7,502 bases of DNA from an uncultured Bacteroidales bacterium. Lineage in GTDB: Bacteria > Bacteroidota > Bacteroidia > Bacteroidales > Paludibacteraceae. How positions within the stretch are numbered: the first letter of the stretch is position 1; every line of letters starts with the position of its first letter. Shown one piece after another: positions 6,799-7,502 of the stretch. A program made the translations under genes and the position numbers. The notes beneath the pieces were generated by a model, which saw only the letters and a list, made by a program, of their open reading frames with translations, was not told the origin of the DNA and searched no databases. The stretch spans positions 1 through 7,502 of the forward strand of contig CALGCU010000120.1 of the NCBI GenBank assembly GCA_937886455.1, read 5' to 3'.

Positions 6799-6822
6799 AT
6801 TATACCTCTGTGTAGGTATAAT
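6799..6822. promoter_or_regulatory. Perfect 9-bp inverted repeat, operator-like, upstream of the TonB receptor
   Basis: ATTATACCT (6799-6807) and its exact reverse complement AGGTATAAT (6814-6822) flank the spacer CTGTGT. A further GGTA at 6794-6797 echoes the arms. The arms are AT-rich and not followed by a T-run, so a protein-binding dyad is likelier than a terminator. It lies 48 bp upstream of the receptor ATG and abuts a weak -7-like TATCCTTG at 6822-6829 (one mismatch to TAnnTTTG, no -33 partner). The regulator is unknown; no match to a standard Fur box is apparent. Confidence 0.55.
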
Positions 6823-6870
6823 ATCCTTGTTCTTAAAATCATTTTTACAATATCAACACCTATATATTTT

Positions 6871-7502
6871 ATGCTTAAAAAAGTTCTATTTATTATAGCC
6901 TTTGTCGGCTTTGCGCTTGCTTCACATGCGGTCAATCCGTCTGATGTGGTACGTGCTGAAAAAAGCAGTGACGCTCACCTCATTGGACATGTTGTGGACA
7001 AAGTCACCGGAGAACATCTGGGTTTTATCACTATCGCAATAGAGGGCACCACTTTGGGTACTGCCACTGACGCCTCCGGTCACTACTCAATGATTAACCT
7101 ACCGGTAGGTGATTACACTGTGGTGGCAAGTGCCGTTGGCTACAAACCAGTGAAAAAGTCTGTCCATATAAAGCAAGGAGAAACACTGGAAGTACATTTT
7201 GAAATGGAAGAAGACGCTGTCTTGTTGGACAATGTAGTGGTGAGTGCCAATCGAAGTGAAACAACCCGTCGGGAAGCCTCTAACATCGTGAATGTTCTCA
7301 CCCCAAAAATGTTTGAATTGACCAATGCCAGTTGTATGGCGCAAGGACTCAACTATCAACCCGGGGTGAGAGTGGAGAACAACTGCCAGAACTGTGGGTT
7401 CACTCAAGTGCGCATCAATGGATTGGATGGACCTTACACACAGATACTCATAGATAGCCGTCCCATATTCAGTGCTTTGGCGGGTGTGTATGGTCTTGAA
7501 CA
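6871..7502 (+). CDS. TonB-dependent outer-membrane receptor, 3'-truncated by the window edge
   Basis: The first 210 codons of an outer-membrane active-transport receptor; the frame is open to the end of the window. Residues 1-20 are a signal peptide (likely cleavage after ASHA). Residues about 37-112 form a carboxypeptidase-D regulatory-like beta-sandwich (GHVVDKVTGEHLGFITIAIEGT, split across two strands, then the TDASGHYSMINLPVGDYTV region), typical of Bacteroidota receptors. After the linker DNVVVSANR (120-128) comes the plug domain with the QPGVRVENNCQNCGF region (163-177) and QILIDSRPIF (191-200). The beta-barrel lies beyond the window. The plug pattern resembles CirA/BtuB-like receptors for metal chelates rather than SusC, and no SusD partner can be seen. 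The ATG at 6871 follows the His-rich gene by 146 bp, with the palindrome at 6799-6822 in between. The substrate cannot be told. Confidence 0.93.
   Translation, partial: MLKKVLFIIAFVGFALASHAVNPSDVVRAEKSSDAHLIGHVVDKVTGEHLGFITIAIEGTTLGTATDASGHYSMINLPVGDYTVVASAVGYKPVKKSVHIKQGETLEVHFEMEEDAVLLDNVVVSANRSETTRREASNIVNVLTPKMFELTNASCMAQGLNYQPGVRVENNCQNCGFTQVRINGLDGPYTQILIDSRPIFSALAGVYGLE

Noticed and set aside
6799..6822. Palindrome read as a Zur or Fur box
   Set aside because: The arms do not fit the Fur GATAAT pattern or the proteobacterial Zur GTTATA dyad well enough; only an unassigned operator is supported.

Overview
The window reads as chromosomal DNA of a member of Bacteroidota, most likely order Bacteroidales. 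The pointers are a PorZ-type type IX secretion (T9SS) protein, a viroplasmin/RNase H fusion, a TonB-dependent receptor with an N-terminal carboxypeptidase-like domain, AT-rich start regions without clear Shine-Dalgarno sequences, and two promoters of the Bacteroidota form (TTTG near -33, TAnnTTTG near -7). T9SS is most typical of the Porphyromonas/Tannerella/Prevotella side of the order, but the species cannot be fixed from this sequence. All nine genes lie on the + strand. No tRNA, rRNA, CRISPR array, insertion sequence or phage gene is visible.

Left part (1-3411): the 3' end of a thioredoxin gene overlaps rdgB (housecleaning ITP/XTP pyrophosphatase) by one base. After a 145-bp gap comes porZ, encoding a two-propeller protein with a T9SS C-terminal domain.

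Middle part (3412-6268): a clear promoter drives a translation/nucleic-acid operon of rplY (bL25/Ctc), pth (peptidyl-tRNA hydrolase) and a viroplasmin-type RNase H, with gaps of 6 and 12 bp. A lipoprotein of unknown function follows after 43 bp. The rplY leader is about 95 nt, carries a hairpin at its expected 5' end, and has a 17-codon upstream ORF.

Right part (6269-7502): a second promoter with the same architecture lies directly in front of a small histidine-rich secreted or membrane-anchored protein. It is followed by a weak terminator-like hairpin, a perfect 9-bp inverted repeat (6799-6822), and the first 210 codons of a TonB-dependent receptor. The pairing of a His-rich envelope protein with an outer-membrane receptor, with an operator-like palindrome between them, is the least explained part of the window. 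It could be a metal-acquisition locus, but the substrate and regulator are inference. The remaining genes are mostly ordinary core functions.
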